From Methanolinea sp. (GTDB lineage Archaea > Halobacteriota > Methanomicrobia > Methanomicrobiales > Methanospirillaceae), in the NCBI GenBank assembly GCA_018263335.1, contig JADFCY010000006.1, positions 30,744 through 94,743 on the forward strand: a DNA stretch of 64,000 nucleotides, in the 5' to 3' direction. A program made the position numbers and the translations under genes. Below are positions 32,042 to 40,589 of this stretch, in pieces; position 1 is the first letter of the stretch; each line of letters starts with the position of its first letter. The notes under the pieces are model-generated. The model was not told the DNA's origin. It was given only the letters and a program-made list of their open reading frames with translations, and ran no database searches.

Positions 32042-33502
32042 CTATTCTCCTTTGTTCTTCCGCATCCGGCGCCCGAGCGGGCAGCGCCCGAACCGGCAGA
32101 GAAGGACTATCACCAGGACGGCGATGATGAGCAGTGCCGCCATCCCTTCTACCTGCATGAGCGTCCCGATCCACCTGCTCCCTGGCAGGAGACGGAGATC
32201 CGCGAGATCGATCCCTGCCACCAGCCGTGCACCAGTGGTCACGAGGAGGACCAGTGGGATGACGTAACGGCACAGGGGGTATACAACCCTTGAGAGCGAA
32301 GGCCCGATCTCCTTTGAGAGAACCTCGCGGGGGAGGAACCATGTGAATGCGACCGCGAGCAAAACACCGGCGAGAGGGAGGCCCAGCGTCCCGACTGTCT
32401 CATCCATGAAATCGAGGACTTTGATCCCGTTGAAGGTGAGATTTACCGAGCTGTAACTCAGCGCTGAAGGCAGGCCCACGGCAGCCATGACTGATCCAAG
32501 GAGGAGGGTGGTCTTCATCCGGGTCCACCCGGTGGACTCCTGGAGCGAGGATACACTCACCTCGAGCATTGAGACCGAGGAAGTGAGGGCTGCAAAGAAG
32601 AGGACGAGGAAGAATGCCACGGCAAAGAACACGCCCCCGGGCATCGCGGCAAACGCCTTGGGCAGGGTAGAGAAGGCCAGTTCGGCGCCCGCCGCAGGAG
32701 TCAGGCCAAACGTGAAGACAAGCGGGAAGATGACCATCCCTGCGAGGAACGCAACAGAGAGGTCTGCAATGGTGATGACCAGGGCAGACCGGGGGATATG
32801 CATCCCCCTCTCCATGTACGAGCCGTAGGTGAGCAGGATGCCGGTCCCGACAGAGAGGGAGAAGAACGCCTGCCCAAACGCCGCACCCCACAGGAGCGGG
32901 TCTGAGAGGACAGAGAAGTCAGGGGTGAAGAGAAAGGACACCCCCTCCGAGAACCCCGGGAGCGTGGCGCTGTAGAGGGCCAGGATCACAAGGACCCCGA
33001 CCGAGACAGGGATGAGGATGGTGGAGAGCCGCTCGATACCCTTCTGTATCCCCTTCGAGATGACCGCCGCCGTGATCGCGGCGGTGATGAGGAAGAAGAC
33101 GATGGGGAGCATTCCCCCCGTAAAATCCGAGAACGCCACGGTGTCCCCCGTGATCGAGAAGAGGGCGTACGCGGCCGTCCATCCGGCGATCACCAGGTAA
33201 TAGCAGAGCACGAGGAATATGATCGCACAGAGGAGCCAGCCCACCGTTGCGAACCTGCGCCTGACGGAACGAAACGCACTCACGACCGTCCCCTGGAAGT
33301 GCCGCCCCATCGCGAGCTCGAGTATCATGAGCGGCATGGCAAAGGCACATACCGCAATGAGATACGGGATGAGGTAGGCGCCACCCCCGTTCTGGCCCAC
33401 GACTGCCGAGAACCGCCAGATATTTCCGATCCCGACCGCAGAACCGATGGCGGCAAGGACAAACCCGGCGTCCGAAGACCAGTGTTCCTGTTCAGGGATC
33501 AT
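32042..33502 (-). CDS. Sodium-dependent NSS family transporter
   Basis: This is a 486-residue protein with about 12 helices and the neurotransmitter:sodium symporter start SSDAGFVLAAIGSAVGIGNIWRFSAVVGQNGGGAYLIPYL, including the GNIWRFP-like motif. Later blocks include LCYYLVIAGWTAAYA, FGQAFFSLSVGTGILLTYGSYM and FFAALTSSVSMLEV. Members import amino acids or other small organics with sodium. The substrate is not readable. A short basic C-terminus ends KNKGE. Confidence 0.9.
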   Translation of the reverse strand: MIPEQEHWSSDAGFVLAAIGSAVGIGNIWRFSAVVGQNGGGAYLIPYLIAVCAFAMPLMILELAMGRHFQGTVVSAFRSVRRRFATVGWLLCAIIFLVLCYYLVIAGWTAAYALFSITGDTVAFSDFTGGMLPIVFFLITAAITAAVISKGIQKGIERLSTILIPVSVGVLVILALYSATLPGFSEGVSFLFTPDFSVLSDPLLWGAAFGQAFFSLSVGTGILLTYGSYMERGMHIPRSALVITIADLSVAFLAGMVIFPLVFTFGLTPAAGAELAFSTLPKAFAAMPGGVFFAVAFFLVLFFAALTSSVSMLEVSVSSLQESTGWTRMKTTLLLGSVMAAVGLPSALSYSSVNLTFNGIKVLDFMDETVGTLGLPLAGVLLAVAFTWFLPREVLSKEIGPSLSRVVYPLCRYVIPLVLLVTTGARLVAGIDLADLRLLPGSRWIGTLMQVEGMAALLIIAVLVIVLLCRFGRCPLGRRMRKNKGE

Positions 33503-33603
33503 TTACTCCTGTATCCTCCCGATACTGTTGTCCGGCACGTGGCTCCATGCGCTTCCTGCACTCAATGGGAGAAGAGGATGAAGGGGGAAGAGATCGCCTC
33601 CTC

Positions 33604-36366
33604 TCACCCTGCGACCCCTCCGCGAGATGCCGCATCCGGCGTGCTCCGAAGGCCTATGAACTTGAAGAGCTCCATCACTGCGACGACACTTGCCGCAATG
33701 ACGAGGCAGAGCAACCACTGGTCAAGTGTCACGGGCGCGAGGCTGAGCAGGTCCTGCATGAAGGGGATGTTCAGGGAGATGATGTGCAGGCCCTGCATCA
33801 GGACAACCCCTATCACGAGGAATGCGTTGTTCCGAAGCGGCACGCGGAAGAGGGAGCGGTACTCAGACCGGCAGTTGAAGACATGGAAGTTCTCGAAGAG
33901 CACCATCAGCAGCAGCAGGAGGTTTCGCGCGATCGACTCCTCGACACCGCTCCCAATAAGCCACCCAAAGAAGAGGAATGCAACCACTCCTATTGTCATC
34001 CCCGACAGCATCGTCTCCTTTACCATCAGGCCGTTGAATATCCCCTCTTTCGGATCCCGGGGCTTCCTCCGCATGGTCCCCTCCTCCCCTGCCTCGAACG
34101 CAAGGGCGACTCCCTGTATGCCATTCGTGACGAGGTTCAGCCAGAGGAGCTGGACGGCGAGGAGCGGGAGTGGCAGCCCTGCAATGAGGGCAAGGATGAA
34201 GAGCACCACCTCAGAGAGACCGGTCGAGATGAGGAGGTACGTCACCTTCCGGATGTTGTCGTAGGCAAACCGCCCCTCCTCGACTCCGGCAACGATCGAG
34301 GTGAAGTTGTCGTCGGTCACGATCATCGAGGAAGTATCCTTTGCCACGTCGGTGCCGGAGCCCATGGCCACCCCGATATTTGCCCGCCTGAGTGCAGGGG
34401 CGTCGTTCACCCCGTCCCCCGTGACTGCGACGAAATGACCCCTCCTGACAAGGGTGTCGACGATCTCCATCTTCTGTACCGGGGTTACGCGTGCAAATAC
34501 CCTCACCCTGTCGATCGCCTCCGCGAATGCCGGCAGGTTTGGATCTCCCATCGAGGCAAGGTGCTGGCCGGTCATCACCTCTTCAAACGACTGGGCGATC
34601 CCAAGCTCCCGTGAAATGGCAAACGCAGTCCTCGGGTGATCACCGGTGATCATGATCACGTCGATTCCTGCCTGGTGGGCAAGCCTGACCGACTCCTTCA
34701 CGTCCGGACGCAGGGGATCGATGAACCCTGCGAGGCCGAGGAGGGTGAGCTTTGGCCTGACTTCGGAGAGTTCCGGGTTCTGCCCGGGTGGCCCGGATAA
34801 CTCGCCTTCTGCCACCGCGAGCACCCTGTAGCCGTCCTCCATCATCCTGCCCATGTGCTCCTCAACTGCGGCCGAATCGAGGGGGACCGGACCCTCGGGT
34901 GTGCTCATCGTGGTGCAGGAGGGCAGGACCGCTTCCAGTGCACCTTTCACCGCGATCTTCACCGGCGCTCCCTGCACACCATTGTCCTCCCGGTAGTAGA
35001 CTGCCGCATACATCCGTTCAGATTCGAATGGGACCGTCGCCACCGTCCGGATCGCGTTCCTGACCGCGTCGGGCTCAAGGCCCGCCTTGTAGCCCAGGGT
35101 CAAAAACGCCACGTCCATCGCGTCTCCGTGGTGGACCCAGGTGCCGTCCTCGCGGAAGAGCGCCCCCTCGTTGCAGATGACCGCAGTCCTTGCAAGCCTT
35201 ATCACTGCATCAGAGAGCGGTCCCTGAAGGGGGGCTCCTTCCGCGGTGATTCGCCCCTCCCCGGGGTCATACCCGACACCGTCTGCCTCGGCATATGCCC
35301 CTGGAGGGATGAAGAGTACGCGGGCTGTCTGCTGGTTTACCGTCAGTGTCCCGGTCTTGTCAGTCGCAATAGTCGTGCAGCTCCCGAGGCTCTCGACGGC
35401 GGCAAGCTTCCTGACGATGACATTTCTCCTGGCCATCCTCGAGGCCGCAATGGAGAGGGCAACGGTGATGGCAACCGGCAACCCCTCGGGGATGGCCGAC
35501 ACCACGAGGGCAACCGCAAGGAAGAACACCTCTATTGGGGGGATTCCCTTTGACAGGGCAACGATCGCCATGACGATGCTTGCGGCGATGATGAGGATGC
35601 CCACCTTCTGCGAGAATGCCTCCATGCGTATGATCAGCGGAGGTTTTGCCGACTCTGTCCCCGATACCGCCTCGGCGATCATGCCCACCTCTGTCCTGGT
35701 CGCCGTGCCGGTGACGATCCCGCATCCCCTGCCGGTGACCACGGTGCTGCCGGCATACGCCATGTTTGACCGGTCGCTCACGGGGATGTTCTCTTCGCGG
35801 ACCCCGACGGTCTTCTGCACCGCAACCGACTCCCCGGTAAGAAGAGACTCGTCGACCGCAAGGTTCGCTGCATGGAGGAGTCGGAGATCTGCCGGGACGC
35901 GCATCCCTGATTCGAGCTGCACAACGTCCCCGATCACGAGTTCCTCTGCGGGAAGCGACTGCCATGTCCCTCCCCTCATGACGCGGGACATCACCTGGAG
36001 GAGGCTCTGGAGCTTCATTGCACTCTGCTCGGCCTTCCACTCCTGTGCAGTGCCGATGGCGGCATTGATGATCACCACAAGGAAGATGAACCCTGCATCC
36101 TTGACATCGCCAATCAGGATCGAGATGATGCCTGCTGCAAGGAGGATGTAGATGAGCGGGCTCTTGAACTGGTGGAGCACGATCTCAGCGATTCCCGGCG
36201 CTTTCCGGGAAGGAAGAGAGTTCTTCCCATACTGCACAAGCCGCCTGGCGGCTTCCTCCCGCGAGAGCCCGCTTTCGTCAGACCTGAGTGTCTCGTATAC
36301 CTGCTCGATGGGAAGGGCATGCCATGGGGGGGCGGGGTGTTCGACGTGATCATATTCCTTCTTCAT
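33604..36366 (-). CDS. P-type cation-transporting ATPase (P2A/P2C type)
   Basis: This 920-residue pump starts with the cation ATPase N-terminal domain (PIEQVYETLRSDESGLSREEAARRLVQYGKN). Key motifs are VDESLLTGESVAV, the helix 4 PEGLPVAITVALSIA, catalytic ATDKTGTLTVNQQ, hinge VAVTGDGVNDAPALRRANIGVAMG, and helix 6 LLWLNLVTNGIQGVALAFEAGE. The NLVTN(G/D) and PEGLP signatures are typical of calcium or Na/K-type pumps. It is the second P-type ATPase within 5 kb and is not closely similar to the first. Ion unknown. Confidence 0.92.
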   Translation of the reverse strand: MKKEYDHVEHPAPPWHALPIEQVYETLRSDESGLSREEAARRLVQYGKNSLPSRKAPGIAEIVLHQFKSPLIYILLAAGIISILIGDVKDAGFIFLVVIINAAIGTAQEWKAEQSAMKLQSLLQVMSRVMRGGTWQSLPAEELVIGDVVQLESGMRVPADLRLLHAANLAVDESLLTGESVAVQKTVGVREENIPVSDRSNMAYAGSTVVTGRGCGIVTGTATRTEVGMIAEAVSGTESAKPPLIIRMEAFSQKVGILIIAASIVMAIVALSKGIPPIEVFFLAVALVVSAIPEGLPVAITVALSIAASRMARRNVIVRKLAAVESLGSCTTIATDKTGTLTVNQQTARVLFIPPGAYAEADGVGYDPGEGRITAEGAPLQGPLSDAVIRLARTAVICNEGALFREDGTWVHHGDAMDVAFLTLGYKAGLEPDAVRNAIRTVATVPFESERMYAAVYYREDNGVQGAPVKIAVKGALEAVLPSCTTMSTPEGPVPLDSAAVEEHMGRMMEDGYRVLAVAEGELSGPPGQNPELSEVRPKLTLLGLAGFIDPLRPDVKESVRLAHQAGIDVIMITGDHPRTAFAISRELGIAQSFEEVMTGQHLASMGDPNLPAFAEAIDRVRVFARVTPVQKMEIVDTLVRRGHFVAVTGDGVNDAPALRRANIGVAMGSGTDVAKDTSSMIVTDDNFTSIVAGVEEGRFAYDNIRKVTYLLISTGLSEVVLFILALIAGLPLPLLAVQLLWLNLVTNGIQGVALAFEAGEEGTMRRKPRDPKEGIFNGLMVKETMLSGMTIGVVAFLFFGWLIGSGVEESIARNLLLLLMVLFENFHVFNCRSEYRSLFRVPLRNNAFLVIGVVLMQGLHIISLNIPFMQDLLSLAPVTLDQWLLCLVIAASVVAVMELFKFIGLRSTPDAASRGGVAG

Positions 36367-36473
36367 GTTGCATTCCTCCTGTATCGGAATCCTCTGTTCT
36401 CATCAGCTGTCTCCGGCCCCGGGGCAAAGCCGCCCTGGAAGGAAGAACCGCTGCCGCCGGCAGGCAGGCCGTA

Positions 36474-36950
36474 TCATCGTTTCTTCTTTTCGATGATCAT
36501 CTCGCAGAACGAGTCGCCCTTGCACCGGGCACGCGAGACCCTGATGGTATATTCGGGATTCAGGGCAGATATTGCGCTCTTCACGTAGGTGGTGCAGACC
36601 CTGTTCACGTGGGAAGGATCCCTCTTCTTCTCCTCTTCATGGCGAAACATCGCGCACTCTGAGAGTCGAATCACCGACTCCTCGTGGAATCCCTCGATGA
36701 ACGGGGTCTCAAAGGCCGGCCCAAAGAGGATCACCGATATTGCCCCGAGAGTCTGGACGAGGCCTTTTGCATCCTCCCTCGGCATCTGGTACCTATCGGC
36801 AATCCCGCGTATCTCTTCCCCCAGTTCATCCATCAGATACGCGGGATTGGCAGTACACTGTTTCGGATCCGCGGCCATCACCAGGTGGGTGAGTGCCTGG
36901 GTGGCGATCGCCCACCTGGTGGGCATGGGGATGTCCTTGACACGAACCAT
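36474..36950 (-). CDS. L-2-amino-thiazoline-4-carboxylate hydrolase-like protein
   Basis: This 158-residue soluble protein starts MVRVKDIPMPTRWAIATQAL, with AGGAGAGGAAGAG as ribosome binding site. The C-terminal block (NRVCTTYVKSAISALNPEYTIRVSRARCKGDSFCEMIIEKKK) has the (C)xGDxxC-(E/F)-x-I ending shared by V4R and by ATC hydrolase-like (PF14196) families. These families often act as sensors or small-molecule binders in methanogens. A Cys also lies in RLSECAMFRHEEEKK. Enzymatic activity is not demonstrated from sequence. It lies just upstream of the P-type ATPase on the same strand. Confidence 0.55.
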   Translation of the reverse strand: MVRVKDIPMPTRWAIATQALTHLVMAADPKQCTANPAYLMDELGEEIRGIADRYQMPREDAKGLVQTLGAISVILFGPAFETPFIEGFHEESVIRLSECAMFRHEEEKKRDPSHVNRVCTTYVKSAISALNPEYTIRVSRARCKGDSFCEMIIEKKKR

Positions 36951-37272
36951 CGTCTCTTCCTCTCCTCTTCTTTTCCAACAAATCAGTATTCTGCTCGCAT
37001 CAGGGATATGATCCAGCGGATATAAAGCACTTTTCCGGTGGTGTGTCCACACCAGGGCTACATTTCCGCACCCGCACGATGCCCCGGCCGATCATCCTGT
37101 TCCCAAAGAAAGGGGTGCGATCGGGTTCGACAACCCTCAATTGTACACAAAAGGAGGCCCCAGGGGGTGCATGCTTTTTGTGGGATCCACACGGTAAGTA
37201 CATCACCAGAAGGGGATTCCATTCATGGAACCAGCCCCTCACTTGAGAATCCACCTGCATTGAGGCCAGGGC

Positions 37273-39252
37273 ATGGAACTTGCAATACTCTACGATATCC
37301 TGATCATCTTCGGCCTCTCCCTCCTCGTAGGCCTCCTCTTCAGCCGCATCCGTATCCCCCCCATGATCGGGTACATCGTCGCGGGGGCCATTGCCGGTCC
37401 CTCGGTCCTCTCCCTGATACGCAGTCCTGCCCAGGTGGACGTACTCGCGGAGATAGGAATCATCCTCCTCCTCTTCTCGATCGGCCTCGAGTTCTCGTTC
37501 CGCCAGCTCTGGGAGATCAAGGGGCTCGTCCTGAAGGGCGGCTCGATCCAGGTACTCCTTGCAGCCGCCTTCACCATTGCCATTGCATTCATTATAGGAC
37601 GGCCCTGGAACGAGGCGGTGCTCCTCGGGTTTGTCGTCTCCCTCTCGAGCACCGCGGTAGTCCTCAAGGTCCTCCATGACCGCGGAGAACTGGACAGTCC
37701 GCATGGCAGGCTCTCGCTTGGCATCCTGATCTTCCAGGACCTTGTCGCCATCCCGATGATGATGGCGGTGCCATTCCTCGCGGAGGTGGGGGACGGGTTT
37801 ACCGAACCACTGTATTTTGTGCTCCTCAAGGATCTCCTCCTCGTGATCATCCTCATCGCGGCAGCAAAATGGGTCATGCCCTGGCTTCTCTTCCAGATCG
37901 CACGCACAAGGAGCAGCGAACTCTTCCTCCTCTTTGTGGTCTCGGTCTGCTTCGGCGTGGCGTGGCTTGCCTCCTTTGCCGGGCTCTCCCTTGCGATGGG
38001 CGCGCTCCTTGCCGGGCTTCTCATCTCTGAATCCGAGTTCAGCCACCAGGCAATAGGGAGGATCGTGCCTTTCCGGGACATCTTCACCGCGTTCTTCTTT
38101 GTCTCGATAGGAATGCTCCTTGACGTGGGGTTCTTCTTCGACCATGTGGGACTCGTACTCGCCTTCCTGGCGATCATCCTCCTCCTCAAGTTCCTGACCT
38201 CAGCCGCGGCACCGGTCATCCTCGGGTACCAGATGAGGACCATCATCCTTGCGGGGATCGCCCTCGCCCAGATCGGGGAATTCTCTTTCATCATCACCAA
38301 GAGCGCACTCGACTTCGGGATCCTCTCCCATGAGGTGTACCAGGTCTTTTTGATTGTCGCGCTCGCAACCATGGCCCTCACCCCCTTCCTCATCGCGAGC
38401 GGGCCCTCCCTTGCAGGCTTCATCTGCTCTCACTCCCTCTTCATGCGGCTCTTTCCTGCCCGGTGCCAGTGGGTCGCACGGGAGGAGAGAGTGGTCCGCT
38501 CAGGGCACCTCGTGATCATAGGCTATGGGGTGAACGGCAAGAACCTCGCACGGGCTGCAAAACTCGGGGGGATCGAGTATGCGATCATTGACATGAACCC
38601 CGACTCCATCCGCCAGGCGAGGAATGAAGGGGAACCGATCATCTACGGTGACGCGACAACAGAGGGGGTGCTCGAACATGCAGGGATAGAGACCGCCCGG
38701 ATCGCGGTGGTCGCGATAAATGACCCGGTGGCGACCAGGCGGATCGTCGGCCTCTGCCGGCAGAAGAACCCAGGGATCTTCCTCGTTGCCCGGACCCGCT
38801 ACCTCATCGAGGTCCCCGTGCTCCGGGAGATCGGTGCCGACGAGGTCATTCCCGAAGAGTTCGAGACCTCCATTGAGATCTTCACCCGGGTATTGCAGGC
38901 ATACGGCATCCCTTCAGATTCGATCGAGCGCCTGGTCCAGGATATCCGTGCGGACAGTTACCAGGCGCTCCGCAGCACTGCCGCTCCCCCATCCGAAGGG
39001 TCGCTTGATATCCCGGGGATGGATGTGAGGGAAGTGACCGTTGAGGAGGGCTCACCCATTGCAGGGAAGACGCTCGGCGAGATCCTCCTGAAGAAGAAGT
39101 ACGGTGTTACGGTGCTTGCGGTGCGGCGGAACGGCGCCCTCATCCCCCACCCCGACGGAACCTGTGCAATCAGGGCAGGGGACATCACTGTCCTCACTGG
39201 CACCATTGAGAAGATCGAGGAGTCACTCCCCCTTTTCACTGCACCAGACTGA
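37273..39252 (+). CDS. CPA2 cation:proton antiporter with TrkA-N and TrkA-C domains (KefB-like)
   Basis: The protein has 659 residues. The first 385 are an antiporter membrane domain with SRIRIPPMIGYIVAGAIAGPS, SLSSTAVVLKVLHDRGELDSPHGRLSLGILIFQDL and FRDIFTAFFFVSIGMLLDVGF. Residues about 412-535 form a TrkA-N (RCK) Rossmann domain with HLVIIGYGVNGKNLARAAKLGG and the distal acidic residue in YAIIDMNPDS. The TrkA-C domain is about 575-655. It would exchange K+ or Na+ for protons under nucleotide control. It is followed by a second antiporter gene 110 bases on. Confidence 0.92.
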   Translation: MELAILYDILIIFGLSLLVGLLFSRIRIPPMIGYIVAGAIAGPSVLSLIRSPAQVDVLAEIGIILLLFSIGLEFSFRQLWEIKGLVLKGGSIQVLLAAAFTIAIAFIIGRPWNEAVLLGFVVSLSSTAVVLKVLHDRGELDSPHGRLSLGILIFQDLVAIPMMMAVPFLAEVGDGFTEPLYFVLLKDLLLVIILIAAAKWVMPWLLFQIARTRSSELFLLFVVSVCFGVAWLASFAGLSLAMGALLAGLLISESEFSHQAIGRIVPFRDIFTAFFFVSIGMLLDVGFFFDHVGLVLAFLAIILLLKFLTSAAAPVILGYQMRTIILAGIALAQIGEFSFIITKSALDFGILSHEVYQVFLIVALATMALTPFLIASGPSLAGFICSHSLFMRLFPARCQWVAREERVVRSGHLVIIGYGVNGKNLARAAKLGGIEYAIIDMNPDSIRQARNEGEPIIYGDATTEGVLEHAGIETARIAVVAINDPVATRRIVGLCRQKNPGIFLVARTRYLIEVPVLREIGADEVIPEEFETSIEIFTRVLQAYGIPSDSIERLVQDIRADSYQALRSTAAPPSEGSLDIPGMDVREVTVEEGSPIAGKTLGEILLKKKYGVTVLAVRRNGALIPHPDGTCAIRAGDITVLTGTIEKIEESLPLFTAPD

Positions 39253-39362
39253 AGAGACGGGCGCAGGAATTCCTCCGGCCTCATCCAGTACTCGGTCCCG
39301 GGACTTTTTTCCTGCGAGACTCGAGGAAGTCTTTTTTTTGGCTGCGCTTCCAATAGATCTGC

Positions 39363-40556
39363 ATGGAAGGCATCATTGCCACCCCCGAGTTCCAGGTGAG
39401 CCTCCTCCTCTTCGCCGCGCTCGGGGGATACCTGCTGGCATCCCGGATCAACCAGTCCGCCGTCGTGGGAATCATCCTTGTCGGCCTCCTTATCGGTCCA
39501 AGTGTCCTCGGCCTGGTCTCCTATAATGAATTTGTCCGGGGCCTGGCACACCTCGGGGCGGTGGTGCTCCTCTTTGTCATCGGGTTTGAGTTCAAGCTCA
39601 AGGATATCCTCAAGCCTTCTTATGCCCTGATAGCACTCATAGGGGTGATCGTCCCATGGATAGGGGGATTCGCCACGGCGATGTGGGCAGGGATGGACTT
39701 CGCGAGCGGGCTCTTCATCGGGACAGCCCTCACCGCGACGAGCATCGCCATCACCGCAAACGTCCTCCAGGAACTCAACAAGCTCCAGACAGGCCCTGCA
39801 CGGGCGATCATCGGTGCAGCGGTCATCGACGACGTGCTCAGCCTGGTCGCACTCGCCATCACCGGAGACGTGGTGGCAGGTGCGTTCTCCCCTGAAGTGA
39901 TATTCTTCATCCTGCTGAAGGTTGCGATCTTTTTGGTCGCCGCAGGGGCATTCGGGATCTTCATTGTCAGCAGGTTCCTGGTCCGCCTTGACCAGACCTC
40001 GTTCGTGGCAAAGTACCCGGAGTTTATCTTCATATTCGCCATGATGTTCGCGTTCCTCTATGCCATGATCGCCGAGCTTGTCGGGCTCTCTGCAATCGTG
40101 GGGGCTTTCATCGCAGGCATCTCGTTCGAGCGCCTCTCCCTCCGCAAGAGCCTTGACGTGAAGGAGGGAGCCGAGTACCTCAAAATTATCTTTGCCGCCA
40201 TTTTCTTCGTCTCGCTCGGGGTGGTGGCAGACATCAAGGCCATCACGCCGGAGATCGTCCCATTCCTCGTGGTCCTGACGGTGGTTGCGATCGCGACCAA
40301 GGTCGTGGGCTGTGCCGTTCCTGCCCGAATGGCGGGGATGTGCACGAAAGACTCACTTATCATCGGTTTTGGCATGGCGCCGCGGGGGGAGGTTGCCATG
40401 ATCGTGGCCCTCATCGGGCTCGAGCAGGGATATATCGGCCAGGAAGTGTTCGTGATCATCATCCTGATGAGCCTGATCACCACCCTTATCACTCCCATCG
40501 TGTATCGGAACTGGTTCTACAAGGAAGAGTACTGCGAACCTGCCCCCGAGATATAA
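39363..40556 (+). CDS. CPA2 cation:proton antiporter without regulatory domain
   Basis: This is a 397-residue protein that consists only of a 12-13 helix antiporter domain. The pattern includes YLLASRINQSAVVGIILVGLLIGPSVLG, ALTATSIAITANVLQELNKLQTGPARAIIGAAVIDDVLSLVAL with the ion-binding Asp pair (IDD), and GFGMAPRGEVAMIVALIGL. The IDD motif marks an electrogenic exchanger of the NapA type, unlike the single-Asp QD motif of the KefB-like neighbours. It is on the same strand as the preceding KefB-like gene and converges with the next one. Confidence 0.92.
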   Translation: MEGIIATPEFQVSLLLFAALGGYLLASRINQSAVVGIILVGLLIGPSVLGLVSYNEFVRGLAHLGAVVLLFVIGFEFKLKDILKPSYALIALIGVIVPWIGGFATAMWAGMDFASGLFIGTALTATSIAITANVLQELNKLQTGPARAIIGAAVIDDVLSLVALAITGDVVAGAFSPEVIFFILLKVAIFLVAAGAFGIFIVSRFLVRLDQTSFVAKYPEFIFIFAMMFAFLYAMIAELVGLSAIVGAFIAGISFERLSLRKSLDVKEGAEYLKIIFAAIFFVSLGVVADIKAITPEIVPFLVVLTVVAIATKVVGCAVPARMAGMCTKDSLIIGFGMAPRGEVAMIVALIGLEQGYIGQEVFVIIILMSLITTLITPIVYRNWFYKEEYCEPAPEI

Positions 40557-40589
40557 CAATCCTTTCTGTATTCTGCAGGCTGCCGGTGG

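Noticed and set aside
33547..34614. A 355-codon plus-strand frame
   Set aside because: Antisense to the P-type ATPase, charged low-complexity composition and no family pattern.
37000..38145. A 381-codon minus-strand frame
   Set aside because: Antisense to a clear antiporter gene, with low-complexity Glu/Arg/Asp composition.
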